From NCBI RefSeq assembly GCF_024339025.1, contig NZ_CP101415.1, forward strand, positions 744,001 through 808,000: DNA of 64,000 nt, written 5' to 3'. This document shows, in pieces, positions 1 through 11,794 of this stretch; positions within the stretch are counted from its first letter, which is position 1; each line of letters begins with the position of its first letter. Origin of the DNA: Mycoplasma bradburyae. Lineage in GTDB: Bacteria > Bacillota_I > Bacilli_A > Mycoplasmatales > Mycoplasmoidaceae. Under the pieces are notes generated by a model. The model did not search any database. It was given only the letters and a program-made list of their open reading frames with translations, and was not told the DNA's origin. The position numbers and the translations under genes were made by a program.

Positions 1-137
1 GTGTAAAAAATAAAAAGTTTTTTATAACCCTTATTTTCAAATTTTATTTTTCAAAAAAAGATAGCACTTACAATCAGACAAATCAAAAACAACGATAAGT
101 TAATTATTAATGATGTTTTGTATTTATCTGATACCAT
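1..137 (-). CDS. N-terminus of an unknown membrane protein, cut by the window edge
   Basis: An open frame starts at ATG 135-137 on the minus strand and runs off the left edge. The visible 45 residues start with a short polar stretch, then a hydrophobic segment at about residues 10-29 (LIINLSLFLICLIVSAIFFW), then Lys-rich sequence. That is typical of a signal anchor or a first membrane helix. It lies 46 bases downstream of the lepA stop in the same direction. No clear Shine-Dalgarno sequence precedes it. Function not recognised. Confidence 0.45.
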
Positions 138-183
138 TATGCTTGCTTGATTAATGATTGTTGTTAACAATCAATCTAACTGA

Positions 184-1983
184 TTATTCATCATCTTGCA
201 ATAATTTAGAGAATGTTTCTTGAGGAATTTGAACAGATCCAATCGCTTTAAGGCGTTTTTTACCTTCTTTTTGTTGTTCTAGTAATTTCTTCTTACGAGA
301 AACGTCACCACCATAACACTTAGCTAATACGTTTTTACGCATCGCTTTAATTGTTTCACGTGAAATAATCTTTGAACCAACTGCTGCTTGAATTGGAATT
401 TCGAATAAGTGTCTTGGTATCAAATCTTTGAGTTTTTCCACGATTTTTTTAGATTTCTGATAAACAAATTGGGTATGACTAATGAATGATAATGCATCCA
501 CTTTTTGTGAGTTTAGTAAGATATCAACTTTAACTAGATTTGATTCACGATAACCGATTAATTCATAGTCTAATGATGCATAACCTTTGGTAACTGATTT
601 CAATTTATCAAAGAACGAATAAATAATTTCAGCTAACGGAATTTCGTAGATCAAGATTTTTCTTGTACTATCTACTTCTTTCATTTCTTGGTATTCACCT
701 CTAAAGTTTTGACATAATTCCATTATTGAACCAATGAACTCATCTGGTGTTGAAATCGTTAATTTAACAAAAGGTTCTAACATTGCCTTGATTTTATTTC
801 TTTCAGGCATCTTAGCAGGATTATCAACCTTAATGGTTTCGCCATTTGTTAAATTACATTCATACATAACTGATGGAGCTAAAAGAATTAAAGGAATGTT
901 ATATTCACGCACAATTCTTTCGCGAATTACATCCATATGTAATAAACCTAAAAAACCACAGCGAATACCAAAACCTAATGCGTTAGATGTTTCATATTCA
1001 TACTCTAAAGCCGCATCAGTTAAAACAATTTTTTCCATAGCTACTTTTAAGTTTTGGTAATCAGCCGTATCAACTGGATATAACCCAGCATAAACCATCG
1101 GCATTATCTTACGATAACCTGGCAAAGGTTTATCGCAAGGATTATCAACAGTGGTAATCGTATCCCCTACATGAATATCGCGAATGGTTTTAATTGAAGC
1201 AGCTACATAACCCACTTCACCCGCTTCTAAATAATCCTTTTTTTGCATATTAGGATTTTTAATCCCTACTTCAGTAACAATATATTTAGCACCATTAGCC
1301 ATGAATAAGATTTCATCACCAACTTTTAATTGACCGTCAAACAATCGAATAAAACAAACTACACCTTTGTGCGGATCATAGTAACTATCAAAAATTAATG
1401 CTTTTAATGGATCGTTCTTTTCAGCTTTTTTAGGAGGCGGTATTTTCTTGATAATCGCATCGATAACATCTTCAACATTCAATCCTGTCTTAGCAGATAT
1501 CAACGGAGCGTCTGAACAATCAATCCCGATTGTAGTTTCAATATCATTTTTTACTTTTTCGACATCAGCTGATGGTAAATCTACTTTATTGATTACAGGA
1601 ATAATTTCTAAATTATTTTCTAACGCTAAATAAACATTAGATAATGTTTGCGCCTGAACTCCTTGAGTAGCATCAACTACTAATAAAGCTCCTTCACATG
1701 CCGCTAGACTTCTAGATACTTCATACGTAAAATCAATATGACCTGGTGTGTCAATCAGATGAAAAGTGTAATCTTCATTATTTTTATTAAACTTAAGCTG
1801 CGCAGCATTAAGTTTAATCGTAATACCACGTTCTCTTTCTAATTCCATGCTATCTAAAAGTTGATCCTTCATCTCTCTTTTAGATACTGTTCCAGTTATT
1901 TCAATTAAACGGTCACAAAGTGTTGATTTACCGTGATCAATATGAGCAATAATGCTAAAGTTACGTATGTTTTTTTTATCCAT
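184..1983 (-). CDS. lepA: Elongation factor 4 (LepA), ribosome-associated GTPase
   Basis: LepA binds the ribosome and helps remodel stalled or mistranslocated complexes. The 599 residues match the usual family length. The G domain is intact: AHIDHGKST (G1, near residue 13), DTPGH (G3, near 78) and NKVD (G4, near 132). The C-terminal half carries the EF4-specific region ending in a basic tail ([18 protein letters not shown]). The start is ATG 1981-1983. The gene ends the minus-strand run that begins with the membrane paralogues; the nearest one stops 23 bases upstream. Confidence 0.97.
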   Translation of the reverse strand: MDKKNIRNFSIIAHIDHGKSTLCDRLIEITGTVSKREMKDQLLDSMELERERGITIKLNAAQLKFNKNNEDYTFHLIDTPGHIDFTYEVSRSLAACEGALLVVDATQGVQAQTLSNVYLALENNLEIIPVINKVDLPSADVEKVKNDIETTIGIDCSDAPLISAKTGLNVEDVIDAIIKKIPPPKKAEKNDPLKALIFDSYYDPHKGVVCFIRLFDGQLKVGDEILFMANGAKYIVTEVGIKNPNMQKKDYLEAGEVGYVAASIKTIRDIHVGDTITTVDNPCDKPLPGYRKIMPMVYAGLYPVDTADYQNLKVAMEKIVLTDAALEYEYETSNALGFGIRCGFLGLLHMDVIRERIVREYNIPLILLAPSVMYECNLTNGETIKVDNPAKMPERNKIKAMLEPFVKLTISTPDEFIGSIMELCQNFRGEYQEMKEVDSTRKILIYEIPLAEIIYSFFDKLKSVTKGYASLDYELIGYRESNLVKVDILLNSQKVDALSFISHTQFVYQKSKKIVEKLKDLIPRHLFEIPIQAAVGSKIISRETIKAMRKNVLAKCYGGDVSRKKKLLEQQKEGKKRLKAIGSVQIPQETFSKLLQDDE

Positions 1984-2006
1984 ATATTTAGTCTGACTTA
2001 GTTTTA

Positions 2007-2819
2007 TTATGCGCTAATTTTAAATTTAATGTATTTAATAGAACGCTTTCTTAATTTAGCCGGGAAATTAATGTATTTTTTAGAAATCTTAAGATGTGAT
2101 CATCAAACAATGAAGTATGTTGTCGGAAAATAAACAAACAACATTGATATGATCACTGTCCAAGCTATTTTAGGGTTGTTAATAACATCTGTAGCTGAAC
2201 CATATACAGAATATGTGTTGTTGTCTTTAGTGTTATAAACATGCGGAATCGTCGCAATATAAATACCATAAATTAATGGATATATCATCCCAGGGATTAA
2301 GTAAGATCAAAACTTCTTAATTCCATTTGATGGCGCATAGACAAATTTAACAAAACCACAAACAACAAATACGATCGGATTGATCAGATGAACAAAAATA
2401 CCTCTAGCAAAATTGATCGGAATTTTGATTCCCTCATATCCATCGTGCAGAGCGTTTAATATTAAATTATATCCAACAAAGGTGAATAAGATATAAACAA
2501 TACAAGCAATTAAAAACTTATCATTTTTTAAGAAGCTGTGCTTTGGAAAAAACACATAAAAAAACGAGAAAATTAATAACAATGTATTACTTTGGTTGGT
2601 AAATTTATCAATCACGGTATAACCATTTTTAAAGTTCTCAACCATCATCATGTTCTTACTTATTTCATTCGTTTGCAATGAATCAATTATCCTTTGAACA
2701 ATAAACCCAAAAGTAATTAAATTAAGTAAGAACACAAAAAAGAAGATTTTTTGCGTTCGATCTAGTTTATATTTGAATCAATAATCAAAGCTTTTAGTTT
2801 CCGTATCTAATGTATTCAT
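2007..2819 (-). CDS. Multi-pass membrane protein, paralogue 1 of 3 (KFTNQSN family)
   Basis: A 270-residue protein read with UGA as Trp (for example at 2307-2309 and 2103-2105). It has a basic N-terminus (residues 1-25), then about six hydrophobic segments. Motifs shared with its two neighbours are KFTNQSN before the second helix, NPxVFxxCGF before the fourth, [12 protein letters not shown] in the fifth, and YSVYG in the last outer loop. The tail is Lys/Arg-rich. The pattern suggests a Mycoplasma-restricted integral membrane family, possibly the one catalogued as DUF1600; that link is from memory. ATG 2817-2819 gives an N-terminus that aligns with the paralogues. Function unknown. Confidence 0.85.
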
Positions 2820-2861
2820 AATTAATTTGTTAAGTTTTTATATTCTTATCATTTTTCTTAT

Positions 2862-3653
2862 TTAGTTTTGTTTATCAACATAATTTTGTTTGTATTTATT
2901 GGATATCTTATTTACTCCTAGTCATACCAAATAACAAGTTAATGGTAATCAGATCAAGATTAAGAATGCTACTACTGGATAAGCAACCTGCGGATAATCT
3001 TTTGTATTAGTCGCTATATCATACACTGTATAAGTTGTTCCATCCTTAGTTTTATAAACAAAAGGAATTGTTGATGTATATATTGAATAAATAATCGGAT
3101 ATATACTAATCGGAATCAAATACTGATGGTATTTCTGTAACCTTATATTTGGGTCGTATATGTACTTAATAAAACCACAAATAATAAATATGACCGGATT
3201 AAATAAGTGTTTGTATAAATCAACAAATAATCTAAAGCCTTTTTTGCTTAAAGCATAACCAATCTTTTTCTGGCTAGCTGCTAGATCTGAATTTGGTGAG
3301 ACAACCGCTCCGATCGCATTAACAGCACTAATCGTATTATAAATAAAGAAGGTAAAGAAAATATAAGTAATACAAGCAATTAAAAACTTATCATTTTTAA
3401 GAAAACTATGTTTCGGAAAAAAGATGTAAATGGTTGAGAAGATTAGTAACAAAACATTACTTTGATTCGTAAATTTACCAATTACAACGAATGCATCCTT
3501 ACCATTATAAATAGCTGCAAAGATTCCATGAAGTACTAATAAAAATCCGATGATATTTGTAAAAAACACAAAAAGAAAGATCTTTTGCGATTTATTTAAT
3601 TGATTTTTATATCAATTTTTAACACTAAATTTTCTAGGATTCAATGAACTCAT
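2862..3653 (-). CDS. Multi-pass membrane protein, paralogue 2 of 3 (KFTNQSN family)
   Basis: A 263-residue paralogue of the proteins on either side. The N-terminus (KNWYKNQLNKSQKIF) is almost identical to that of the 3784-4581 protein, and KFTNQSN, NPVIFIICGF, PIIYSIYTSTIPFVY and YTVYD occur in the same order. It has about six predicted membrane helices and a basic cytoplasmic tail. UGA-encoded Trp residues occur at 2949-2951 and 2922-2924. ATG 3651-3653 was chosen because it aligns with the starts of both paralogues. It lies 42 bases upstream of paralogue 1. Function unknown; probably tandem duplication followed by divergence in the loops. Confidence 0.85.
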
Positions 3654-3731
3654 ACAGATTTTATTTTCAGGTAAAACAGCGGCTCTTTATTCTTTTTAAA
3701 AGTTTATAAAATGCTTTTAAAAAAGAAAAAT

Positions 3732-3768
3732 GAACGATTAAATTCAAAATAACTTTGAATAAGCGTTC
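3732..3768 (-). terminator. Hairpin after the third membrane paralogue
   Basis: An imperfect stem pairs GAACG (3732-3736) with CGTTC (3764-3768), with an inner arm ATTCAAA/TTTGAAT (3742-3748/3754-3760). Read on the minus strand it is followed by ATTTTTCTTTTTT. It lies just downstream of the stop at 3784, so it probably ends transcripts coming from the lipoprotein side. Confidence 0.6.
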
Positions 3769-3783
3769 TTTTCTTTATTTCGT

Positions 3784-4581
3784 TTAGTTTTCTAGTGGTG
3801 TAGTACTCTTAGGTGGTACGTAGTATTTTGTGTTGATTTTTCTTGCCCCGAATCAAATAAGAAAGAATGTAATTGGGAAATAAACAAAAATCATTCCAAT
3901 ACAGATAGGTCAAGCTAATTTAGGATTTTTAATAACGTTTGTTGGCCCACCGTATACTGAATAATACTCACCATTAGCATGTGAATTATAAACATACGGA
4001 ATAGTTATCACATAGATTAAGTAAATAATCGGATAGATCATTCCAGGGATAACAAACGCTTTGAAAGATTTAATTTTTTCAACAGGGTTAAATACAAATC
4101 TTAAGAAACCACAAACAATAAATACAACAGGGTTGATGAAGTGTAAGGTAATACTTGCAGCAAAAGCAGCTATTCTATTTTCATTTAATAAAGCTGCATA
4201 ACCTTTATCTTTAGCCGTTAAATTTAAGATCAAGTTATATCCCACAAAAGTAAATAGGATATATGTCATACAAGCAATTAAGAACTTCTCATTTTTAAGT
4301 AAGCTGTTCTTTGGATAGAACACATAGACAAATGCAAATACTAATAATAAAAGATTACTTTGATTCGTAAATTTATCAACTTCCGTAAATCCGTTTCTAA
4401 AAACTCTTTTTTCAGCAGGACCTATATTGTTGTGCATTAAACTATCTATAAAAGAATAGATAACAAATCCTAAGCCAACAATATTCAATAAAAACACAAA
4501 AAAGAACATTTTTTGCGATTTATTTAATTTGTTTTTGTATCAATTTTTAATACAAAAACGCTTATTATCTAAATTAGTCAT
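3784..4581 (-). CDS. Multi-pass membrane protein, paralogue 3 of 3 (KFTNQSN family)
   Basis: A 265-residue membrane protein with a basic 24-residue N-terminus, helix 1 at about 25-48, KFTNQSN at about 70-76, further helices near 77-90, 100-120, 145-168 and 182-202, a loop with YYSVYGGPTNV, and a last helix near 230-250. The C-terminus is TTPLEN. The start at ATG 4579-4581 is only 18 bases after the stop of the giant lipoprotein at 4600, so the two are probably co-transcribed. A hairpin follows at 3732-3768, which would put paralogues 1 and 2 in a separate unit. No function recognised. Confidence 0.85.
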
Positions 4582-4599
4582 TTTATTTAATTACTTTTC

Positions 4600-7500
4600 T
4601 TAATTTATCTTCTTTGCAAAGAATGAACCTAAAGCTCCGAATAATCTTACGTCACGAACAGTTAGTTTTTTGTTGTTTACTAAGCTAGTTAGCGCTTGAG
4701 TTTGAATAGCTGAATTATTAGCAGTCATAGCAATAATAGTTAATAATTCTGATTGAGATAAGCCTAATGCTTTATTAGAATCAGTTAATCATCCAGCACC
4801 TAATTTATCAACATCACTGTAACTAATTTGTTTAACATATGTTGCAATTCTTCTTAAACTACCTTTAACGAATAATGTGTTGTTTAGATCGTAGTTTTCT
4901 TCTTTTTTGTTACCGATGTATCCAACAAATCTTTCAAAAGCAGAAGCAGGAATCAAGTTGATCATTTTCTTGATTTCTTCTAGTTTCTTATCGTAACTTA
5001 AAGGATTGTTCTTATCATCTTTTTTGAAGTAGTCGTTACTTGGAACTCTAGTTTCATCAGTAATTCTGTTAGCTAGACTATCTAATTCACGTTCAGACTT
5101 AATTGAATCAACATAAGCAATTAAGTTATCTTTGTTTCCGTATCCAAAGAAAGTACCTTTTTCACCTGATGAACTGTATGTTGTGAATAAAGCTGATTTA
5201 ACTTCTTCCGCGATAGGAGCTGAACTATCTTTAAATACTAATCCAGCAAATCCATATTGAGGAGATTTAGGAGAATCTTCACTTACAGAAACTTTGTAAG
5301 TTAATGAACTGTTGTTTCAATAGTTAGCTTTAGTAATTTTGCTAGCTTCAGAGCTTACAATATTCTTTCAGTTAGATCCTTTTGATCCTAATATACCATC
5401 AGGGTTAGCATCAAATTTAGTTAATGGGTTGTTATCAGAAGATGCACTATTAGCTGCATCTAAATCAACTGGTAATGATCAAGTGGCAAAAGCGACTTCA
5501 CCAGGTTTAATGCTAGTTTTAGCTATTTGTTTGAAGTTTTGTAAATTATTTCTTAATAATCATTGAAGAGTGTATAAGTATTTGTAATAATTGAATGTTA
5601 ATTCTGAACTAGGATTCTTATCTAATCTTTGATCATTTCACAGATTATTAACAATACCATTTAATGTACTAAAACTATTATAAACACCTTTAGATGTTTT
5701 GTCGCTTAACGATGAAAATACCGAAAACTGATAAACATTTCTTATAACATTTTTCAATGTAGTTTGATCTATCCCAAATGAAGATCAAACGCTACCGTCT
5801 TCAACCTTATAAAACTCTTTAAACTCTTTACTTGATTTAATGAATTCAGTTTTGATTTCATTAGTTAATAAAGATGAAGAGATAATAGAACCTAAAACTA
5901 AATTTAAAGCTAATTTTAGATTTTCTCATTTACTAAATTGTTCATCTTCAGCTTTAATATCTATAAAGGTATTTTGACTTTTACTATTAATTAAAACTGT
6001 TTCAACTTTTAATTTAGTTAACAATTCTTGAATTTTAGCATCTCTAGCTTCACGTTTCTTTTTAACGTTATCTTGGATACTCTTATTTGTACCTTCTGTT
6101 GAAGGAGTACCAGTTAACCCAAAAGTAGCTAAGTAGTATTGTTCTAAACCGTTATATGAACCATCAGCTGATCTTACATAAGGTAATTTAGCTGCTATAC
6201 CATTGTTACCTGGTTGGTTGTTTTTTTGATTATCATCAAACGCTTTAGCACGTTCATAGATTTTAGCTCTAACGTTTTGCACTTGAGTATCTAAATCAAG
6301 AGCTCTTTGGTATTCAACTTGAGACTTAACTAAATCATTAACTAAGTCATAAACTTTTTTGAAGCTAGTTTTAAAACTGAAGTTCCCGCCATCTTCAATA
6401 TTAAAGATGTTGTTTTTGCTTTCAGGAGTCTTTATAGCTTCTTCATACATCTTACTTAACGCTAAGTATAAGTTTAATGTTTGGTCTTTATCGTAGTATG
6501 ACTTAACTTGGTTTTCTAAGCTGAAATCATATTTTTCATTATCAGCTAAACTTACAGATGATTTTAATAATGAACGGTAAGCTAAGAATTCTTTTTGTTT
6601 AGAAATATCTCTGCGCTTATCCATATTATTATTTAAATAGTATTCACCACCATCTATAGCAATAACATGAATTCCATCTTTACCTCTAGCAAAAATGAAT
6701 TTGTCAGCTTTTGTATTTTTAGCAGCAGCAGGAGTGGCTGCAGCGGGAGCAGCAGGAGCTGGAGCCGATGAACCTTCTGACGAAACGACCATATCAGCAG
6801 CTCTAGACATCGGTTGAGATGAAGGTGTCATTTGTTTCCCATCTCACTGAAAGATTTCAAAAATCTTCTTATTACCAGCAGCTAAATCAGCATAAGCTTG
6901 ATAGTACGGATCTTTAGTTCTGTTAGTGCTATCAGTTTTTAATAATGAATCGTTTGCAACTGCTTGATCTCAAGTTGAAGTTGTAGTTGATCCACTAGAA
7001 CTATCCGGAGTTCTAATGAAGTTGTTCATTAAGTTGGTTTCATCTATTGAAGATTGAACATTACCTACATTATCTTTGTTAGGATTATTAGTTTGTCTTA
7101 GATATTGTTGAACAAAGGCAGCACTAAACGATACATCATAACTATTAAACATGTCAGATGCAGTCATTAACAACTTACCACCAGCATCAGATGAGAAGTT
7201 GTTCGGAATATCAATTCCTTTAGTCTTGTCGTTTACATAACTATCTAAACCATTGCGAATGAATTCGTTATAAGCTCTCATTCCTTTATTTTCATCGAAT
7301 GGTTGATCTTTAGGGTTTTTGAACGCTTGGAAATTATATCCAGCAACTAATGAACTAGCATTAACAACACGGTCATTGAAAATAGAATTTAATCCGTCTT
7401 TTGGAGTATCATTAGTAAATACAATTCTAGATACTAAATTAGGATTTTCATTAGTTACTCAACTATCAAAAATATTAGCTTGGATTTGCGCTAAGAACTC

Positions 7501-8211
7501 TTTATTGTTTTGTTCGTTATCAGTTTTACTAAATCCTCCATTAGTAAACTTGATATTTTTTCAATTTTCTGGATTGCTTAATGTTTCTCTTGATGGAATT
7601 TTAGTTAGGTTTGAATAAACTGTTAAACCATCTGTGTTTGTAGATGTAGTTGGTGCGTAGTTTAAATATTGAGTTTCAAAAACAGAGTCAAGGAAATCCC
7701 TAATGATCTTTTGGTTTAATTGATTTTTTAGATAGCTTTCTTTAGTACCACCATTAGAGTCATATAATTGTGTTTGTAAAAGATCTTCATATTCATTACC
7801 ATGAAGTTTCTTATTATCTTTAATTGATGTATCTAATTGATCTTTGATATCATCACTAAAGTTTTCGTATTTGTTTTTTAAAACTTGAGATTTTGAATCT
7901 TTGTAATAATTAGATAAAGATTCTGCTAACAATGTTGATAATAAAGTTTGAAAACCTTGGTTATTTTTTAAAGCAGTTGTTAATACAGATTGCGCTTGTA
8001 GTTTATAACCGCCTAAAATACTTTCATCACCATTTACAAAACCTTGGTTGATATTATTTTCACCATTGTTACTGTAACCTGTATTGAATCTATTAAGTTG
8101 ATTGTTAGCAACATTGCCACAAGAACTAGCAATGATTCCAGCGAAAGAAATTAAAGACAATAAGGATATTTGTCTTGTAATTCTTCGTTTTTTATTATTG
8201 TTTTGAAACAT
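4600..8211 (-). CDS. Giant lipoprotein, paralogue A (about 1200 aa)
   Basis: A surface lipoprotein of 1203 residues. The signal peptide has a basic start (QNNNKKRRITRQ), a hydrophobic core and the lipobox IIASSC, so Cys is lipidated near residue 31. The rest is soluble, Asn/Ser/Lys-rich sequence. The protein matches its neighbour (8249-11707) along its length: SDAGGKLLMTASDMFNSYDV corresponds to SDSGGKLLMTASEMFNSFDV, and both contain RGKDGIHVIAIDG or a close variant, AAKLPYVRSADGSYNG-like sequence and similar C-termini. It resembles the large DUF3713-type lipoproteins (MG185/MG260-like) of this group; that assignment is from memory. An Ala/Pro/Ser-rich insert near residues 470-495 is absent from the paralogue. 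Role unknown. Confidence 0.85.
6715..6790 (-). repeat. Ala/Pro/Ser-coding low-complexity insert in lipoprotein A
   Basis: This stretch is unusually GC-rich for the window and consists mainly of GCT/GCA alanine codons with Pro and Ser. It encodes an APAPAAPAAATPAAA-type linker just before the conserved FIFARGKDGIH block. The paralogue has an ordinary EYIRPKSTNEDVNK sequence at the same place. Such tracts can expand or contract by slippage. Confidence 0.6.
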
Positions 8212-8248
8212 CAGTTTTACTCCAATTTAAAATTTTACTACTTTTTAT

Positions 8249-11200
8249 TTAATTCTTTAGGGTCCATCTTAAACCTAAAGCATCATATAAACGTTTATCA
8301 TTAACACTAATAAGTTGTTGACTGTTAATTATTGCTAGTTCAGCGTTGTTTTGGTAAGAACTATCAAATGCGTACTTAGCTATCACAGATAGTAATTCAT
8401 TAACCGATAAACCTAGACGATTGTCTGCGCTTGTTAATCAAGATTTTCCACCCAATTTACTTACATCATTAAAATTAATTTGTTTAACATAAGTGGTTCA
8501 ATTTGTTAACGACTTAGCTGCTCTGTATGGTTTGAATCCTTCAGGTTGAGTAGTTAAATCAGTTGAAGTTTTCTTATTCTCTCCGATGTAACCAACAAAT
8601 TTTGTATAAACGTTATCACTTAAAATCTTCTTATCACTTAATGTGTTTATTAAGGTAGTTTTTCTTTGACTAAATTCGATCGGTTTACCATTAGCATCAG
8701 TTTCAAATAAATTAATATTAACCTTAGCTCTTTTTAGTAATTCTACGAAAGTATCTAACTCACGATTACTAGTTAAAGAATTAACGTATTTAATAACTTC
8801 ATCTAAAGAACCACCGAATGAGTATAAGATACCATCTAATCCAGATTGTTCAAAATTATCAAATAAAACTGATTTAACTTCATCATTTAAGTTAGCTGTT
8901 GAGTTTGCTACACTTAATCCATTGAATCCATAAATACGTTTATCAGTTGCTGCGTCATCACCAACAGTTGAATAATTAGTGTTCTTAGCCTTTACATTTG
9001 GATCGCTATCAACAGTTTTATTGATATTAATAAAGTCAAACTTACTTCCTTGTAAGTAATCAGGGTTAGCGATAAATTTATTGAAATCTACTTTATCTTG
9101 AGTAGCAGCAATATTACCGTTTTCTTCTAACTTAGTTCCACTAGTTAATGTTCAAGAAACATTAGCACTAATACCTCTTGTAATTTGGTTAGATAAGATC
9201 TTCTTGAATTCTGCTAAGTTATCTTTAATTAAATATCTAAATGTGTTTATATATCTTAAATAATTAATTGAAGCATTGTCATTTGGATCAGTTATAGTAG
9301 TTAGACTATTAAAGTAATTTTCTAAAACTTTTTTATATTCATCTTGAGTTGTTCAAGAACCATATTTAAGTTTATCTGTTTTTGTTTCTCAAGTACTTTG
9401 AATGAAATAAAAATCAACTACATCTTTGATTTGCTTCGCTTCAATGTTTTCATAATCTTTAAATTCATGTTTAGAAGCATCATAGAATTTCTTGAAGTCT
9501 TCATCATTTAGATAGAATTGTTTTCTAAAATTATTAGCTGAAGTTGGTAACGCGATTGTTGCGTTGATAGCAGCATTAATCCCAACATCATAACCACTAT
9601 CATATCTAGAAGTTACAAAAACATTTTGTGAGTATAATTGAGAACTTACACCATTAAGAAGTAATGTATCGATTGCAGCTTTAATACTCTTATCATAATT
9701 AGCTTTAGCATCGTTTACTACTTTATTAAATAATTGAGTTAAACCTGTATCTTTTGTAGCTAAACTTGCTTTATCTAGCAAGTTGTTTTCAACTAATAAT
9801 TCTTTGTAGTAACTTTCAATACCTAAATAAGTCCCATCACTAGCTGCTGGATGAGGTAATTTAGCAGCTAATCCAATGCTAGGTGATTTGTTTGATTTAA
9901 CTAAATCATCAAACATCTTAGCTCTTTCTAAAATCTTATCTCTAACATTTAAAGCATCGTTTCTAACTTTTTTAGCATAGTTATATTGAGCTTTATTTTT
10001 AGCTAGATCTGAAAGAATAGTTGAAACTTTTTTTAAAGAGTCTAAAAATTTCTCATTACCTTTTTTATATAAGAATGACTTATCATTATTCACTGCATTT
10101 AGTAAGAACTGCATTATCAAGGTAATGTTGTTGTCATCAAAATATTTCTTAACAGATTCTAATAAGTTAAATTGATAAGTTTTTTCGCTAAAGTATTTAG
10201 GAAACTCACTATTCTTTAATAATTCATTTCTGAATAATAAGAATTGTTTTTGTTTCTCAATATCTCTAGTGTTACCAGTTAAGTAATAGTTAGCACCATC
10301 AATAGCAATGATATGAATACCATCCTTACCTCTAGATAAGATGAATTGCTTAGCTATTTTGTTTACATCTTCATTTGTTGATTTAGGTCTGATATATTCA
10401 TGAATACTAGCTTCACCTTTTGCGTATTTCTTATATACACTGTAGTAGCTATCATCTGCAATCTTATCAACTAAAATACTTGATTTAATTTTTTCAGATA
10501 TTTCTTTTAATTGATTATCGTTTGAAGTTAAATCTAATTTAGTTGAATATTTAGAATTAGTATCTATTGTAGTATCAGCAAAGATAAAATTCTTCATAAT
10601 GTTGTCCGGATCAAGTGTAACCGATGCTACTGCATTATCCTTATCAACATTATTAACTAAATCTTGATATTGTTGTACATAAGCAGTACTAAAAGCAACA
10701 TCAAAAGAATTAAACATTTCGCTAGCAGTCATTAACAACTTACCACCAGAATCTGATGAAAATTGATTTAAAAAATCTACTGTGTAGTTTTCTGGATTGT
10801 AATAATTATTCAACCCATCGTTAGCTACTAATTGTTTGAATCCAGTCGATAGTTTAGGTGAAGTTTTATCAACAACTTTATTTGGATCAGTAAAAGCTTG
10901 GAAATTGTAAGTAGCTCTAAGATCATCACCCAAAATTTTTTTATTAAATATCTGATCCAATCCACCTCTAATATCTTCATTAGTAAATACTAATCTAGAT
11001 ACTAAATTCGGATTTTCTTTTCTAACTCATTGATCAAAAACATACGATTGAAAATCAGCAAACATCTGTTTATTGTTTTGCTCTGATTTATTATCTGTGT
11101 AACCTTCAGCATAAAACTTGATGTGTTTTCAATTTTCAGGCTTACTTACTTCGTCGATTAAAGGATTAGCAACAGGTTTATTATCATCATTAAAATAACC

Positions 11201-11707
11201 TAAATAATCATTTTGGAAAACTAATGATGAGAAATCAGTAAAGACATTAGTAAGAACTTGTTTGCGTTTATAAGCATCAACAGTTCCGCCGTTAATATCT
11301 AATACATCTGTTTGTCTTCTAACTTCAAAATTTCTTCTAAATTGATTTCTTAAAGAAGTTGTTTCACTTTCTAACTTAGTATCAGCTTCTTTCTCTCAAT
11401 TTCGATATTTTTCAACTATTTCAGAAGATGCATTATTTTCATATCAATTCTCTAATGAATCTGCTAACAAATATCTAGCAAAATTGTTAAAACCTTGATC
11501 GTTTTCAAGTGAGTTTTGAAGAACTTCATTGAAAGAACCGACACTAGAGTTACTAAAATTTCTTGGATTAGACTCAGTCTTAAAAAGTCCGTCTAAGACT
11601 TGTTTTTCCACAGCACTAGAACAGCTGCTGGCAACTAAGCTCATCACAGATATGCCACTTAATAAAAAGGAAGTTGCAAGAATTTTATTTCTTTTGTTTT
11701 TAAACAT
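8249..11707 (-). CDS. Giant lipoprotein, paralogue B (about 1150 aa)
   Basis: A lipoprotein of 1152 residues. The signal peptide has a basic start (FKNKRNK), a hydrophobic core and the lipobox LVASSC, with Cys near residue 29. It is homologous to the 4600-8211 protein along its length; shared blocks include GGKLLMTASEMFNS, FILSRGKDGIHIIAIDG, LAAKLPHPAASDGTYLG and the C-terminal VNELLSVIAKYAFD region. There is no membrane segment after the signal peptide, so it should be anchored by lipid on the outer face. The next gene starts 37 bases after its stop. ATG 11705-11707 lies about 60 bases after a TATAAT box. Function unknown; surface exposure and duplication suggest an antigen or host-contact role. 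Confidence 0.85.
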
Positions 11708-11767
11708 GAATTTAGATATATAAATAAATGAAGAAACACGAGGGATTCTTCAACTATATCGTTTTTT

Positions 11768-11773
11768 ATTATA
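11768..11773 (-). promoter_or_regulatory. Likely -10 box for the lipoprotein/membrane paralogue run
   Basis: A perfect TATAAT read on the minus strand, within TATAGTATAAT, about 60 bases upstream of the giant lipoprotein start at 11707. No convincing -35 box at normal spacing, which is common in mycoplasmas. Confidence 0.5.
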
Positions 11774-11794
11774 CTATATCACTATTTTATGTAT

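Noticed and set aside
734..1060. 108-residue plus-strand frame inside lepA
   Set aside because: Antisense shadow of the conserved LepA coding sequence; no start site or family.
5926..6831. Separate 301-residue gene starting MTPSSQPMSRAADM
   Set aside because: Only a fragment under the standard code. With UGA as Trp it is the middle of the 1203-residue lipoprotein, in the same frame as both flanking pieces.
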